A DNA stretch of 64,000 nucleotides from the NCBI RefSeq assembly GCF_016861845.1, contig NZ_BOLV01000008.1, positions 58,933-122,932 on the forward strand, in the 5' to 3' direction. The notes beneath the pieces were generated by a model, which searched no databases, was not told the origin of the DNA, and saw nothing but the letters and a program-made list of their open reading frames with translations. The translations under genes and the position numbers were made by a program. The stretch's first letter is position 1. The number at the start of each line of letters is the position of its first letter. The stretch is from Lacticaseibacillus suilingensis. GTDB lineage: Bacteria > Bacillota > Bacilli > Lactobacillales > Lactobacillaceae. Shown here piece after piece: positions 18,819-27,994 of this stretch.

Positions 18819-19935
18819 ATGGAAATTGCAGAAATGCGCACCATCTTGGCCACCATGCGGGCCAAAATTAATCACTTTAGGGGGTCGCTTTGACCTCGAT
18901 GCCTTGAACGAACGCATCGCTGAAAACGAAGGCCGTATGGCGGAACCCGGGTTCTGGGACCACGCTGAGCAGGCCCAGCAGCTAATCGATGAAAACAATC
19001 AGCTGAAAGGCAAGCATGATAACTTCCTGAACTTACAGAATCAGCTGGAAGACATTGAAGTGGCGTTTGAGCTGCTGCAGGAAGAGCCTGACGCCGAGCT
19101 GCAAACGGAAGTCACGACCCAAATCACCACGCTGCAAGAACAGTTGGATCATTACGAAATGACCTTGCTGCTGAACCAGCCTTATGATCACAATAACGCC
19201 ATCGTTGAAATTCACCCCGGGGCTGGGGGCACTGAAGCCCAAGACTGGGGTTCGATGCTGACCCGGATGTATGAGCGCTGGGCCGACCAGAATGACTACA
19301 GCGTCGAAGTCGCCGACTATCAAGCTGGGGATGAAGCTGGCATCAAGAGCGTGACGCTGCTGATCAATGGCGCCAATGCTTATGGCATGTTGCGCAGCGA
19401 AAAAGGCGTGCACCGGCTGGTGCGGATTTCGCCGTTTGACGCGGCAGGGCGCCGGCACACGAGCTTTGCCTCGGTTGATGTCATGCCGGAACTAGATGAC
19501 AACATTGAGGTCGATTTGCGGCCCGAAGACATCAAGATGGAAGTTTTTCGCTCCAGTGGCGCTGGTGGGCAGCATATTAACAAAACCTCTAGCGCCGTGC
19601 GGCTGATTCATATTCCCACTGGCATTGTGACTTCGAGTCAGGCTCAGCGGAGCCAGTTCCAAAACAAAGCCACCGCGATGGCGATGTTGAAGGCGAAGCT
19701 GTATCAGCGCGAGCAAGAGAAAAAAGCCCAAGAGGCGGCGGCCATCAAAGGTCAGCAGCAAGACGTGGCGTTTGGCTCCCAAATCCGATCGTATGTGTTT
19801 CATCCCTATACGATGGTCAAAGACCACCGCAGTAATTATGAAACCGGCAATGGCCAGGCCGTGATGGACGGCGACCTTAATCCGTTCATCTATGCCTATT
19901 TGCAGTGGCAGCTGGCCCAGTCGAATCCAGTCTGA
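18819..19935 (+). CDS. prfB: Peptide chain release factor 2, programmed +1 frameshift
   Basis: RF2 ends translation at UGA and UAA. The reading frame opens at ATG 18819 (AAAAAGGAG upstream) and meets TGA at 18891-18893 as codon 25. It continues in the +1 frame from GAC at 18892, giving 371 residues. The slip site is CTT TGA C, preceded by the Shine-Dalgarno-like AGGGGG, exactly the autoregulatory RF2 arrangement. The anticodon-like SPF tripeptide is at ~204-206 and the catalytic GGQ at ~249-251. A single-frame gene caller would report a false upstream start. Low RF2 raises frameshifting and so restores RF2. Confidence 0.96.
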
Positions 19936-20017
19936 AAGCAATTGTAACGTGGTTGCAATCAGTCTGTGTTATTGGTCTGCTATACTCGGCCTAGTGATTC
20001 AATAAAGGAGCGAAGTC

Positions 20018-20704
20018 ATGATTCAGATGAAAAACGTGATGAAAAAGTATACCAATGGTGTCATCGCGATTAAAGATCTCAGCTTGACGGTGGACCCCGG
20101 GGAGTTTTTGTATGTCATCGGCCCCAGTGGTGCCGGGAAGTCAACGTTGATTAAAATGCTTTACCATGAACTGGTGCCCACCAGCGGCACCATCCAGGTT
20201 GGTAAGTATGATTTCAGTACAATGAGCGATAAGGATGTGCCTTATTTCCGGCGCGGCATCGGCATTGTGTTTCAGGACTTCAAGTTGCTACCGCGGCTGA
20301 CGGTGTACGAAAACATTGCCTATGCGATGGAAGTTATCGAAGCCCGCGACGAAGACATTAAGCCGCGCGTGCTGCATGTGTTGAAGCTGGTTGGCTTGGA
20401 ACAAAAAGTGCGCCGGTTCCCTAGTGAACTTTCCGGTGGCGAGCAGCAGCGAGTGTCCATTGCCCGCGCCATTGTTAACGCGCCAGATGTCGTGATTGCC
20501 GATGAACCGACTGGGAACCTTGATCCAGATACGTCTGATGGCATCATGGACATTTTGGAGCGTATCAACGCCGATGGCACCACCATTATTATGGCGACGC
20601 ATAATCGCGAACTCGTCAATGCCCGGCCGCACCGCTTGCTAGAAATTGCCGGCGGCCGCCTGGTACGGGACGAACAAGGAGGGAGTTACAGCGATGAAGA
20701 CTGA
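20018..20704 (+). CDS. ftsE: Cell division ATP-binding protein FtsE
   Basis: This 228-residue ABC ATPase has Walker A GPSGAGKS near 36, signature LSGGEQQR near 140 and Walker B VIADEPTGNLD near 160. With FtsX it activates peptidoglycan hydrolases at the septum or, in Bacillus, CwlO. The ATG has AAAGGAGCG upstream. An extended -10 (TGC TATACT, 19981-19986) lies 31 bp before it. It overlaps ftsX by 11 bp. Confidence 0.95.
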   Translation: MIQMKNVMKKYTNGVIAIKDLSLTVDPGEFLYVIGPSGAGKSTLIKMLYHELVPTSGTIQVGKYDFSTMSDKDVPYFRRGIGIVFQDFKLLPRLTVYENIAYAMEVIEARDEDIKPRVLHVLKLVGLEQKVRRFPSELSGGEQQRVSIARAIVNAPDVVIADEPTGNLDPDTSDGIMDILERINADGTTIIMATHNRELVNARPHRLLEIAGGRLVRDEQGGSYSDED

Positions 20705-21581
20705 TGTCATGATGCGCCACCTCAAAGATTCCCTCAAGAGCCTGAAACGCAACGGCTGGATGTCAGTGGCGGCGGTTTCTGCCGTGACGGTCACCTTGCT
20801 GTTGGTGGGGATTTTCTTAGCCTTGTTGGCCAATGTTAACCGGGTTTCTAGCCAGGTTGAAAATGACGTGCGGGTGCGGGTCTCCATTCAAAAAGGCACC
20901 ACCAAGAAGCAACAGGCAGCCTTGAAAAAGGAACTGGAGGACTTCGCCGAAGTCAAGTCCGTGCAATTCCGCTCGGCCAGCCAAGAACTGGACACCATCG
21001 TTGGCAGTTACGGCAAGCAGTGGCAGACCTTCAAGGGCGATCAAAACCCACTGAACAACGTGTTCGTGGTAGACACGAAAGCCGCCAAGGACACGATCAA
21101 AGTGGCCAAGAAAGCCGACAAACTCAAGCATGTGTCGGAAGCCACTTATGGTGGCGCCAAGGCCAAGCAGCTCTTTAAGACCGTGGCCACCATTCAGCGC
21201 TGGGGGCTCGGCTTTACCATTTTGCTGTTGTTTGTGGCCGTGTTCCTGATTTCCAATACCATCCGGATTACCATCTTGTCGCGGCGCACTGAAATTGGCG
21301 TCATGCGACTGGTGGGGGCAACGAATGCCTACATTCGCTGGCCATTTTTGCTGGAAGGCGCCTGGACCGGCTTGTTCGGCGCGGTGCTGCCGATGCTGAT
21401 TGTCGACTTTGGTTACGGCCTGGTAACGCGCAATGCGCCATTCACGGTAGCGGCTAATGGGTTCTCGTTGTATCCCAACATGCCATTTTTGGTGTGGATC
21501 GATCTCGCCTTGGCAGTGATCGGGATGGTCATCGGGGCGTTAGGTGCGGTGGTTTCCATGCGCCGCTTCCTGAAAATTTAA
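20694..21581 (+). CDS. ftsX: Cell division ABC transporter permease FtsX
   Basis: This 295-residue protein has four membrane segments (~24-44, ~165-190, ~215-240, ~265-290) and an extracellular loop of ~120 residues between the first two, as in FtsX. The ATG at 20694 (GGAGGGAG upstream) lies inside the end of ftsE, so the two are coupled. An upstream frame from 20646 would overlap ftsE by 59 bp and lacks a site. A family-2 terminator element begins 3 bp after its stop. Confidence 0.94.
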   Translation: MKTDVMMRHLKDSLKSLKRNGWMSVAAVSAVTVTLLLVGIFLALLANVNRVSSQVENDVRVRVSIQKGTTKKQQAALKKELEDFAEVKSVQFRSASQELDTIVGSYGKQWQTFKGDQNPLNNVFVVDTKAAKDTIKVAKKADKLKHVSEATYGGAKAKQLFKTVATIQRWGLGFTILLLFVAVFLISNTIRITILSRRTEIGVMRLVGATNAYIRWPFLLEGAWTGLFGAVLPMLIVDFGYGLVTRNAPFTVAANGFSLYPNMPFLVWIDLALAVIGMVIGALGAVVSMRRFLKI

Positions 21582-21583
21582 GC

Positions 21584-21684
21584 GGGCTGTAACAAAAGGC
21601 GAGTTTGCCTGTTTGGCGCGCAGTGCTGCTATAACAGTTAAGCTAAATGCTAGGGGCTGTGACACTCGTCGCAGCCCCTTTTGC
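21584..21684 (+). repeat. Family-2 terminator element, short copy (D3)
   Basis: The copy begins GGGCTGTAACAAAAGGC just after ftsX and ends with the terminator stem GGGGCTGTGAC / GTCGCAGCCCC (21653-21678) and TTTT. It shares both ends with the elements at 30299 and 38643 but lacks their central long hairpin. Confidence 0.7.
21653..21682 (+). terminator. Terminator of ftsEX (end of element D3)
   Basis: Eleven-base stem GGGGCTGTGAC / GTCGCAGCCCC (one mismatch), loop ACTC, TTTT. Confidence 0.8.
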
Positions 21685-21772
21685 TATGCCTACTTAGCCC
21701 TAATTCATCCCGCTTCGAGTTCGCGTCAGATATGCTATACTTACAGTAAATCCAGTCAGGAAAGGGGCACCT

Positions 21773-22879
21773 ATGGGACAGCTCGTGCTTTCATTTATCT
21801 TAAGCCCAGTGACTTGGGTGGGCGCGCTGGTCGCTGGTTTCGGCCGGGTGCTGCGCATTCGCCAAGAAAGGCGGCTATTTGGCGTTGGCATCGATCGCCA
21901 TTGGACTGGACTATGGGCCGGGTTAATTGGCGGCGTCGCGGTCAGCCTGGTGCTCGACGGGATGCTCTTGGCAGCCGGGGCCTTGCTACCGCAATGGGTG
22001 TGGCTGACGGTGGTGGGGCTGAATGTGGTGGCGCTGCTGCTATCGTGGTTTGGTTTTTCGCCATGGTTCTTTGCCCTCGCCGGGTTAGTCGCTTTCATTC
22101 CTAGTGCCCATTTGGCGTTAGGAGCTTGGGTTGGTGGGTTTGCCGTGTTGGTGGCGGGGATTTGGGCCGCCACGGCGCTGCTGCTTCATTTGCTCAATCC
22201 ACCGATCGACATTCCCAAAGTGGTGGCAGGCAAGCGCGGCGCAAAAGTCGCGGTTTATCGCCACCGCCAGTGGTACTGGTTGCCGCTGGTGGTGCCAGTG
22301 CCGGGGACTTGGTTCGCCGCCCCGAGCTGGTGGCCGACCTTGGGGATTGGGACGCACCAGTTCGCTTTGCTGTTCGTACCGCTGGTGATTGGGGCGGCGC
22401 TGATGACCAAGCGGCAGCTACCGCAAGCCGCGACGCTGCAGTGGCGCTGGCAATACTTAGGCGCCAGTGTGCTGGCTTTGATCATCGCCGGTCTGACCTA
22501 TTGGCGGCCCGCCGCTGCCGGTTCGGCGGTGGCGATGCTGGCGGTGCTTGGCGTGATTGTGGGCATTGGCAACTGGCGCGCCACCAAGCTTGGCGCGGCA
22601 GCGATTTCCCAAACCAGTGCCGGCGTGCGGCTGGTGGCAGTTCAGCCTGATACGCCAGCCAGTAAAATGGCGCTGCAGGCCGGCGATATTATTTTGACCT
22701 GCAACCATCTGCCGGTGCACAATGAAGCCGAACTCTACGCGGCGCTTCAAACCCAGCCGACCTATTGCCGGCTGAAGGTCATGCGATTAGATGGGGCGAT
22801 ACGTCTCGCCGAAACCGCGATTTTCAAAGGGGCCCCACATGAATTAGGAATGATCACATTTGCGGAGGAGCAAGCATGA
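21773..22879 (+). CDS. MinJ-like multi-spanning PDZ protein
   Basis: This 368-residue protein has about seven to eight hydrophobic segments up to ~residue 265, then a C-terminal PDZ domain (GVRLVAVQPDTPASKMALQAGD near 285-305 with its carboxylate-binding region). B. subtilis MinJ has the same plan and lies downstream of ftsEX, so a cell-pole scaffold is inferred by synteny. Here it is also 4 bp upstream-overlapped with the phosphate response regulator, the usual lactobacillal arrangement. An extended -10 (TGC TATACT, 21736-21741) and AGGAAAGGGG precede the ATG. Function in lactobacilli is untested to my knowledge. Confidence 0.75.
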   Translation: MGQLVLSFILSPVTWVGALVAGFGRVLRIRQERRLFGVGIDRHWTGLWAGLIGGVAVSLVLDGMLLAAGALLPQWVWLTVVGLNVVALLLSWFGFSPWFFALAGLVAFIPSAHLALGAWVGGFAVLVAGIWAATALLLHLLNPPIDIPKVVAGKRGAKVAVYRHRQWYWLPLVVPVPGTWFAAPSWWPTLGIGTHQFALLFVPLVIGAALMTKRQLPQAATLQWRWQYLGASVLALIIAGLTYWRPAAAGSAVAMLAVLGVIVGIGNWRATKLGAAAISQTSAGVRLVAVQPDTPASKMALQAGDIILTCNHLPVHNEAELYAALQTQPTYCRLKVMRLDGAIRLAETAIFKGAPHELGMITFAEEQA

Positions 22880-23580
22880 AGAAAATTCTTGTTGTCGATG
22901 ATGAACCAGCGATCGTGACCTTATTGCAATACAACCTGGAAAAAGAGCACTACGCTGTCACCACCGCCGGGGATGGCGATACCGCCTTAAGCCTGGCGCT
23001 GCAGCAAAATTTTGACTTTATCATTTTGGATCTGATGCTGCCAGGGTTGGATGGGCTGGAAGTGACCAAGAAAATTCGGGCGGCTGACAACAAAACGCCG
23101 ATCATGATTTTAACCGCCAAGGATAGCGAAACCGATAAAATTGTGGGTCTGGAGTTAGGCGCGGATGATTATGTAACCAAGCCGTTCTCGCCGCGGGAAA
23201 TCGTGGCGCGGATTAAAGCCATCGAACGCCGGGTGCAAGCCCCGACGCCAACCAGCGCCAAGGCGCCAGCCAAAATTCTCAGCGTTGGCGAGTTGGTGAT
23301 TGACCCAGATAATTATCAAGCAACCAAAAATGGCGAGCGCCTGCAGCTGACCCCGAAAGAATTCGAACTGTTGGTGTTCTTTGCACAACGCGTCGGCAAA
23401 ATTCTTTCCCGTGATGCGCTGCTAAACGGCGTTTGGGGCTTTGAGTATCCGGCCGAAACGCGGATGGTGGATATTCAAGTCAGTCATTTACGCGATAAAA
23501 TTGAAGTGGATCCAAAGCATCCGGACTACATCAAGACGGTCCGCGGCTTTGGTTACCAAATGGAGGCGCCTAATGAGTAG
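22876..23580 (+). CDS. phoP: OmpR/PhoB-type response regulator (PhoP/PnpR)
   Basis: This 234-residue protein has a receiver domain with acidic pair DD8-9, phosphoacceptor Asp52 in LDLMLPG and Lys in TKPFSP near 101. A C-terminal winged helix follows (~130-232) with the typical RMVDIQVSHLRDKI. It overlaps minJ by 4 bp and the kinase gene by 8 bp. With the pst genes downstream it most likely controls phosphate uptake. The exact paralogue name (PhoP, PhoB, PnpR) varies among species. Confidence 0.9.
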   Translation: MKKILVVDDEPAIVTLLQYNLEKEHYAVTTAGDGDTALSLALQQNFDFIILDLMLPGLDGLEVTKKIRAADNKTPIMILTAKDSETDKIVGLELGADDYVTKPFSPREIVARIKAIERRVQAPTPTSAKAPAKILSVGELVIDPDNYQATKNGERLQLTPKEFELLVFFAQRVGKILSRDALLNGVWGFEYPAETRMVDIQVSHLRDKIEVDPKHPDYIKTVRGFGYQMEAPNE

Positions 23581-25249
23581 CAGATTCAAGCGCCGGCTCG
23601 CCTGGACGGGGATTACTTTCGTCGCAGGCTTTTTTCTACTCTGGTTCGGCATGGACCGGACGCTTTATCAGCAGCAAGGAGATCATTTAAGCGCGCTGTA
23701 TCAAACCTACCGGGATTTTGACGGCGCAGCGGCGCAAGTGCAACCGCTGGCAAAAGACAACCATGTGACCTTTACGGTGCTGAAAGGCAAACCCACTGAT
23801 CGGCGCGGCACTTTGCTGCAGGATCTGGTGAACCGCCAGCGCACGATTGCTGGCCATACCACCACGCTGACGGTCAACGGTCAAGCCGAGCAAGTCTATG
23901 TGGCGCGGGAAGGCACGACCTTTATTGGCGTCTGGCAGCAGCGCGCCACCTTGTTCTCTGAAGCGCCGGCCTTTGCCTGGACGCTGATTGTGGTCGGTGT
24001 GCTCGGCCTGCTGGCCATTGCCACTTTGATGATCAAACGATTCCATTATTGGAATGGCCATGTCGAAAAAATGACTAGTAATTTGGCCCGCATCGAAGCC
24101 GGCGGGGTGCCAGAGCCGATTATTTTGACCCCAGGTTCGGCGTTCATGGCCATGGGCAAGCAGATTGACGCTTTGGACGAAGAGATGCGGCACTTGCGGG
24201 ATAAGGTGGCCATTCGCCAAGCGTCCTTTGACCGCCTGATCGATCACTTGCCTCTGGGCATCATGCTGCTAGACGATGAGCGTCAGGTGGTGCTGGCTAA
24301 CCAAGCGATGGGCACGCTGGTAGGCCACCAGATTGCGGCGGTTAAGCATGATTATTTTGATGACATCAAAACCTACCGCCTGGCACGGATGATTGAGCAC
24401 ACTTACCGCAATCAGAAAACGCACCACAAAGAACTCACCATGCTTAACACCCAAAAAGCGGTTGATGCGAGTGTGATTGCGCTTAACCGCGGCACGGATC
24501 ATTTGGAAGTCTTGGTGATGCTTTATGACGTGACCTATCTGCGGCAAGTTGAACAAATGCAGTTGGATTTTGTGGGCAATGTCTCCCATGAGCTGAAGAC
24601 GCCAGTGACCGCGATCAGCGGCTTTGCCGAGACGCTGCTGAATGGCGCCAAGGATGACCCGGCGACGCTCAATCAGTTCCTGCAGATTATTTTTGATGAA
24701 AGCACGCGCTTGACCCAACTGATTACCGATATTTTGACCTTGTCGCGGCCTGATACCGGACAGGCGCAAGCGACGGCGGTGAAAGTGGCTGAAGTCGTGC
24801 AAACGGCGCTGGTGAACTTGCGCAAGCCAATTGAAGAAAAGAACCTGACCTTGGAAACTATCATTCCTGATGACTTGACGCTGACCACGGTGCCGGTGAA
24901 GTTCTCACAAGTCGTGCGCAACCTGCTCAACAATGCGGTGTTCTATAATCGCAATGGGGGCAAGGTCACCGTGACTGCCACCACGGACGATAAGAGCCTG
25001 CTGCTGAGCGTCGCCGATACCGGCATTGGGATTGCCGAGAATGATCAGGCCCGCATTTTTGAGCGTTTCTATCGCGTCGACAAGGCCCGCAGTCGCCACA
25101 ATGGTGGGACTGGGCTGGGGCTGGCAATCGTGCATGATATGGTGCTGCAACTGGGCGGGGAAGTTTCTTTATCCAGTCAGCTTGGGGTGGGCACCACCTT
25201 CGTTGTGTCCTTGCCCCTGGCCGATTTACCCACCTTTTACAAGGATTGA
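23573..25249 (+). CDS. phoR: Membrane sensor histidine kinase PhoR/PnpS
   Basis: This 558-residue protein has a first membrane helix (~11-27), an extracytoplasmic region (~30-130), a second helix (~135-153), then HAMP-like and PAS-like segments (~155-320). The HisKA box has His339 in FVGNVSHELKTP. The ATPase domain has N-box NLLNNAVFYN, G1 DTGIGI and G2 GGTGLGLAI. The ATG at 23573 lies within the end of phoP with GGAGG upstream; the in-frame extension to 23441 overlaps phoP and is rejected. It is paired with the adjacent regulator and pst operon. Confidence 0.92.
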   Translation: MSSRFKRRLAWTGITFVAGFFLLWFGMDRTLYQQQGDHLSALYQTYRDFDGAAAQVQPLAKDNHVTFTVLKGKPTDRRGTLLQDLVNRQRTIAGHTTTLTVNGQAEQVYVAREGTTFIGVWQQRATLFSEAPAFAWTLIVVGVLGLLAIATLMIKRFHYWNGHVEKMTSNLARIEAGGVPEPIILTPGSAFMAMGKQIDALDEEMRHLRDKVAIRQASFDRLIDHLPLGIMLLDDERQVVLANQAMGTLVGHQIAAVKHDYFDDIKTYRLARMIEHTYRNQKTHHKELTMLNTQKAVDASVIALNRGTDHLEVLVMLYDVTYLRQVEQMQLDFVGNVSHELKTPVTAISGFAETLLNGAKDDPATLNQFLQIIFDESTRLTQLITDILTLSRPDTGQAQATAVKVAEVVQTALVNLRKPIEEKNLTLETIIPDDLTLTTVPVKFSQVVRNLLNNAVFYNRNGGKVTVTATTDDKSLLLSVADTGIGIAENDQARIFERFYRVDKARSRHNGGTGLGLAIVHDMVLQLGGEVSLSSQLGVGTTFVVSLPLADLPTFYKD

Positions 25250-25278
25250 CCTTTAGTTTTACACGTGATTGCTACAAT
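25236..25278 (+). promoter_or_regulatory. Candidate PHO box and promoter for pst operon
   Basis: Three PhoP-like hexamers lie in one orientation: TTTACA (25236-25241), TTGACC (25246-25251) and TTTACA (25258-25263), with 4 and 6 bp between. An extended -10 follows as TGC TACAAT (25273-25278). Bacillus PhoP binds TT(A/C/T)A(C/T)A repeats with about 5 bp between, so the fit is good but not proof. The first repeat lies in the end of phoR. Confidence 0.55.
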
Positions 25279-25308
25279 TAATTCTGTTATGTCAATGGAG
25301 GGTTGGAT

Positions 25309-26169
25309 GTGAAAAAACGACTGATTTTTATTGTGTTGGCCGGTTTGCTCGCCTTAGTCGGGTGCGGAAAACAAAGTAACAGCCAATCGATTACCGCGGT
25401 GGGTTCCAGTGCCTTGCAGCCGCTGGTGGAAGCCGCGGCGGAGCAGTATCAAAGCGATCACTTAGGCGTCTTCATAAACGTCCAAGGCGGCGGCAGTGGT
25501 ACTGGGCTCTCGCAAATTCAAGAAGGCGCTGTTGAAATTGGCAATTCGGATCTGTTCGCCGAAGAAAAAACCGGCATCAACGCCAAAAAGCTGGTCGATC
25601 ATCGCGTGGCGGTGGTTGGCATTACCCCGATTGTGAACAAAGCCGTGGGCGTGTCTGATTTGACGGTGGTGCAACTGCGCCGTCTGTTCACCGGTGAAAT
25701 CACCAACTGGAAGCAAGTCGGCGGCAAAGACTTGCCAGTGGTGGTGGTTAACCGCGCGCAAGGCTCCGGTACCCGGGCCACGTTTGAAAAATGGGTGCTC
25801 GGCGACCGGCAACCGATGGCGGCCCAGGAGCAAGACTCCACCGGGATGGTGCGGTCGATTGTGGCCAGCACGCCAGGGGCGGTGTCTTATGTGGCGTTCT
25901 CCTATGTGGACAAAACTGTGCGGCCCCTGGCTCTCAGCGGCGTAAAACCCACCGACCAGAATGTCACCACCGGGGCCTGGCCCATTTGGTCGTATGAACA
26001 TATGTATACCAAAGGCGCGCCGACTGGCTTGACCAAGAAGTTTTTGGCCTACATTCAAAGTGCCACCATGCAACAGAAACTCGTCAGCAAAATGGGCTAC
26101 ATTCCCATGACTGCAATGAAAGTTGAACGCGATTATCGCGGCAATCTCGTTAAACTAGGGGGCAACTAA
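25309..26169 (+). CDS. pstS: Phosphate-binding lipoprotein PstS
   Basis: This 286-residue lipoprotein has a signal with lipobox LALVGC (Cys ~18), so it is anchored outside the membrane. The periplasmic-binding fold contains phosphate-contacting stretches AVGSSALQP (~30) and AQGSGTRATF (~148). The start is GTG 25309, six bases after GGAGGG; a TTG at 25303 sits on that site and is rejected. It is the first gene of pstSCAB1B2-phoU and is inferred to be induced by the upstream two-component system under phosphate limitation. Confidence 0.94.
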   Translation: MKKRLIFIVLAGLLALVGCGKQSNSQSITAVGSSALQPLVEAAAEQYQSDHLGVFINVQGGGSGTGLSQIQEGAVEIGNSDLFAEEKTGINAKKLVDHRVAVVGITPIVNKAVGVSDLTVVQLRRLFTGEITNWKQVGGKDLPVVVVNRAQGSGTRATFEKWVLGDRQPMAAQEQDSTGMVRSIVASTPGAVSYVAFSYVDKTVRPLALSGVKPTDQNVTTGAWPIWSYEHMYTKGAPTGLTKKFLAYIQSATMQQKLVSKMGYIPMTAMKVERDYRGNLVKLGGN

Positions 26170-26170
26170 G

Positions 26171-27091
26171 ATGGATCCAATCAAAGAAGCGATGCTCCAT
26201 CGCTCCAAAGCCGCCAAGCTGGAACGGCGCGGCCGCTGGATCAGCTTCACCTGTATCAGCATCATCGTGCTGGTGGTGGTGGCGATTTTCTCCTTCGTGG
26301 CCACACGGGGCTTGGCAACGTTTTTCGATAATAAAGTCAATCTCTGGTCCTTTCTGAGCAAAACCACCTGGTCGCCAGCGGTGAAAGATGCCCACGGCGC
26401 CCCACAAGTCGGCGCCTTGCCGATGATTGTGGGCTCCTTTGGGGTCACCTTCCTGTCAGCGATTGTCGCCACGCCTTTTGCCGTAGGGGCCGCGATTTTC
26501 ATGACGGAAATCTCGCCGCAAGTCGGCAAACGGGTGCTGCAGCCGGTGATTGAATTGCTGGTGGGCATTCCCAGTGTCGTTTACGGGTTCATCGGCCTGT
26601 CCGTGGTGGTACCGCTGATTCGCAATGTCTTTGGCGGCACCGGCTTTGGGATTCTGGCCGGGACCTTCGTGCTGTTCGTCATGATTTTGCCGACGGTGAC
26701 CTCGATGACGGTGGACGCCTTGAGTGCCGTGCCGCGCCATTACCGCGAAGCCAGTCTGGCGTTAGGCGGCACGCGCTGGCAAACCATCTCTAAGGTAGTG
26801 TTGCGCGCCGCCATGCCAGGCATTTTAACTGGCGTGGTGTTCGGGATGGCGCGGGCCTTCGGGGAAGCGCTAGCCGTGCAAATGGTCATTGGTAACGCCG
26901 CCTTGCTGCCGCAAAACCTGATCAGCCCCGCCTCAACCTTGACTTCAGTGTTGACCTCAGGCATTGGCAATACCGTGATGGGCTCCCTCGAAAATAATGC
27001 CTTGTGGTCCTTGGCCCTGCTGCTGCTGCTCATGTCCTTGGCCTTTAACCTGCTGATTCGCTGGATTGGGAAGAAAGGGGAGATGAAGTGA
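26171..27091 (+). CDS. pstC: Phosphate ABC transporter permease PstC
   Basis: This 306-residue protein has six membrane segments and the BPD_transp_1 loop EASLALGGTRWQTI (~195-208) that docks onto PstB. A short N-terminal cytoplasmic stretch and a ~60-residue outside loop precede the core, as in PstC. It starts 1 bp after pstS and overlaps pstA by one base (TGATG). Confidence 0.94.
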   Translation: MDPIKEAMLHRSKAAKLERRGRWISFTCISIIVLVVVAIFSFVATRGLATFFDNKVNLWSFLSKTTWSPAVKDAHGAPQVGALPMIVGSFGVTFLSAIVATPFAVGAAIFMTEISPQVGKRVLQPVIELLVGIPSVVYGFIGLSVVVPLIRNVFGGTGFGILAGTFVLFVMILPTVTSMTVDALSAVPRHYREASLALGGTRWQTISKVVLRAAMPGILTGVVFGMARAFGEALAVQMVIGNAALLPQNLISPASTLTSVLTSGIGNTVMGSLENNALWSLALLLLLMSLAFNLLIRWIGKKGEMK

Positions 27092-27978
27092 TGGACGCGA
27101 AACAAAAAGACAAACTGGCGACCGGCATTTTGTATGCCATTGCTGGCATCATCGTCCTGCTGTTGGCCAGCCTGTTGGGTTACATTTTAATCCAAGGCTT
27201 GCCGCATGTGTCCTGGCATTTCCTCACCTCGCCCGCCAAAGCCTTTGAAGCCGGCGGGGGAATTGGCATTCAGCTGTTCAATTCGGTTTACCTACTGGTT
27301 TTGTCCATGCTGATTTCCGTGCCGATTGCGCTTGGCGCCGGCATTTACTTGGCGGAATACGCCAAGGCCAACTGGATTACGGATGTTGTCCGGACGGCCA
27401 TTGAAATCCTGAGCTCGCTGCCTTCGGTGGTGGTAGGGCTGTTCGGCTTTTTGGTGTTCGTGCTGCAGTTCAACTTTGGGTTCTCGATTCTCTCTGGCGC
27501 CTTGGCCTTGACGATGTTCAACTTGCCGCTGCTCACCAGAAACGTGGAAGACTCGCTGCGGCAAGTGAGCTTTGCGCAGCGGGAAGCGGGGCTGGCGCTA
27601 GGGCTGTCGCGCTGGGAAACGGTGATTCATGTCGTGATTCCAGAATCACTGCCTGGGATTATCACTGGGATGATTTTAGGCGCTGGCCGGGTCTTCGGTG
27701 AAGCCGCGGCGCTGATTTACACCGCCGGCCAAAGTGCGCCGGCGCTTAATTTCAGCGACTGGAATCCGTTTGACATCGCGAGTCCGCTTAATCCGATCCG
27801 GCCGGCGGAAACCTTAGCTGTTCATATTTGGAAAATCAACTCCGAAGGCATTCAGCCTGATGCCGCCGCGGTATCCGCCGGCGCCAGTGCCGTATTGATT
27901 TTAGCGGTGCTGCTATTCAACATCCTGGCCCGGTTCCTGGGTAATCGCTTGTATCGCAAGATGACCGCTGAATCGTAG
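27091..27978 (+). CDS. pstA: Phosphate ABC transporter permease PstA
   Basis: This 295-residue permease has six membrane helices and the EAA loop REAGLALGLSRWETV near 165. The ATG at 27091 shares a base with the pstC stop and has GGGGAG upstream; a GTG one codon earlier is possible. It partners PstC in the membrane channel. Confidence 0.94.
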   Translation: MDAKQKDKLATGILYAIAGIIVLLLASLLGYILIQGLPHVSWHFLTSPAKAFEAGGGIGIQLFNSVYLLVLSMLISVPIALGAGIYLAEYAKANWITDVVRTAIEILSSLPSVVVGLFGFLVFVLQFNFGFSILSGALALTMFNLPLLTRNVEDSLRQVSFAQREAGLALGLSRWETVIHVVIPESLPGIITGMILGAGRVFGEAAALIYTAGQSAPALNFSDWNPFDIASPLNPIRPAETLAVHIWKINSEGIQPDAAAVSAGASAVLILAVLLFNILARFLGNRLYRKMTAES

Positions 27979-27994
27979 CGGAAGAAGGGATTTT

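Noticed and set aside
25303..25308. TTG start for pstS
   Set aside because: It would touch the GGAGGG ribosome site; the GTG two codons later has correct spacing and gives a normal lipoprotein signal.
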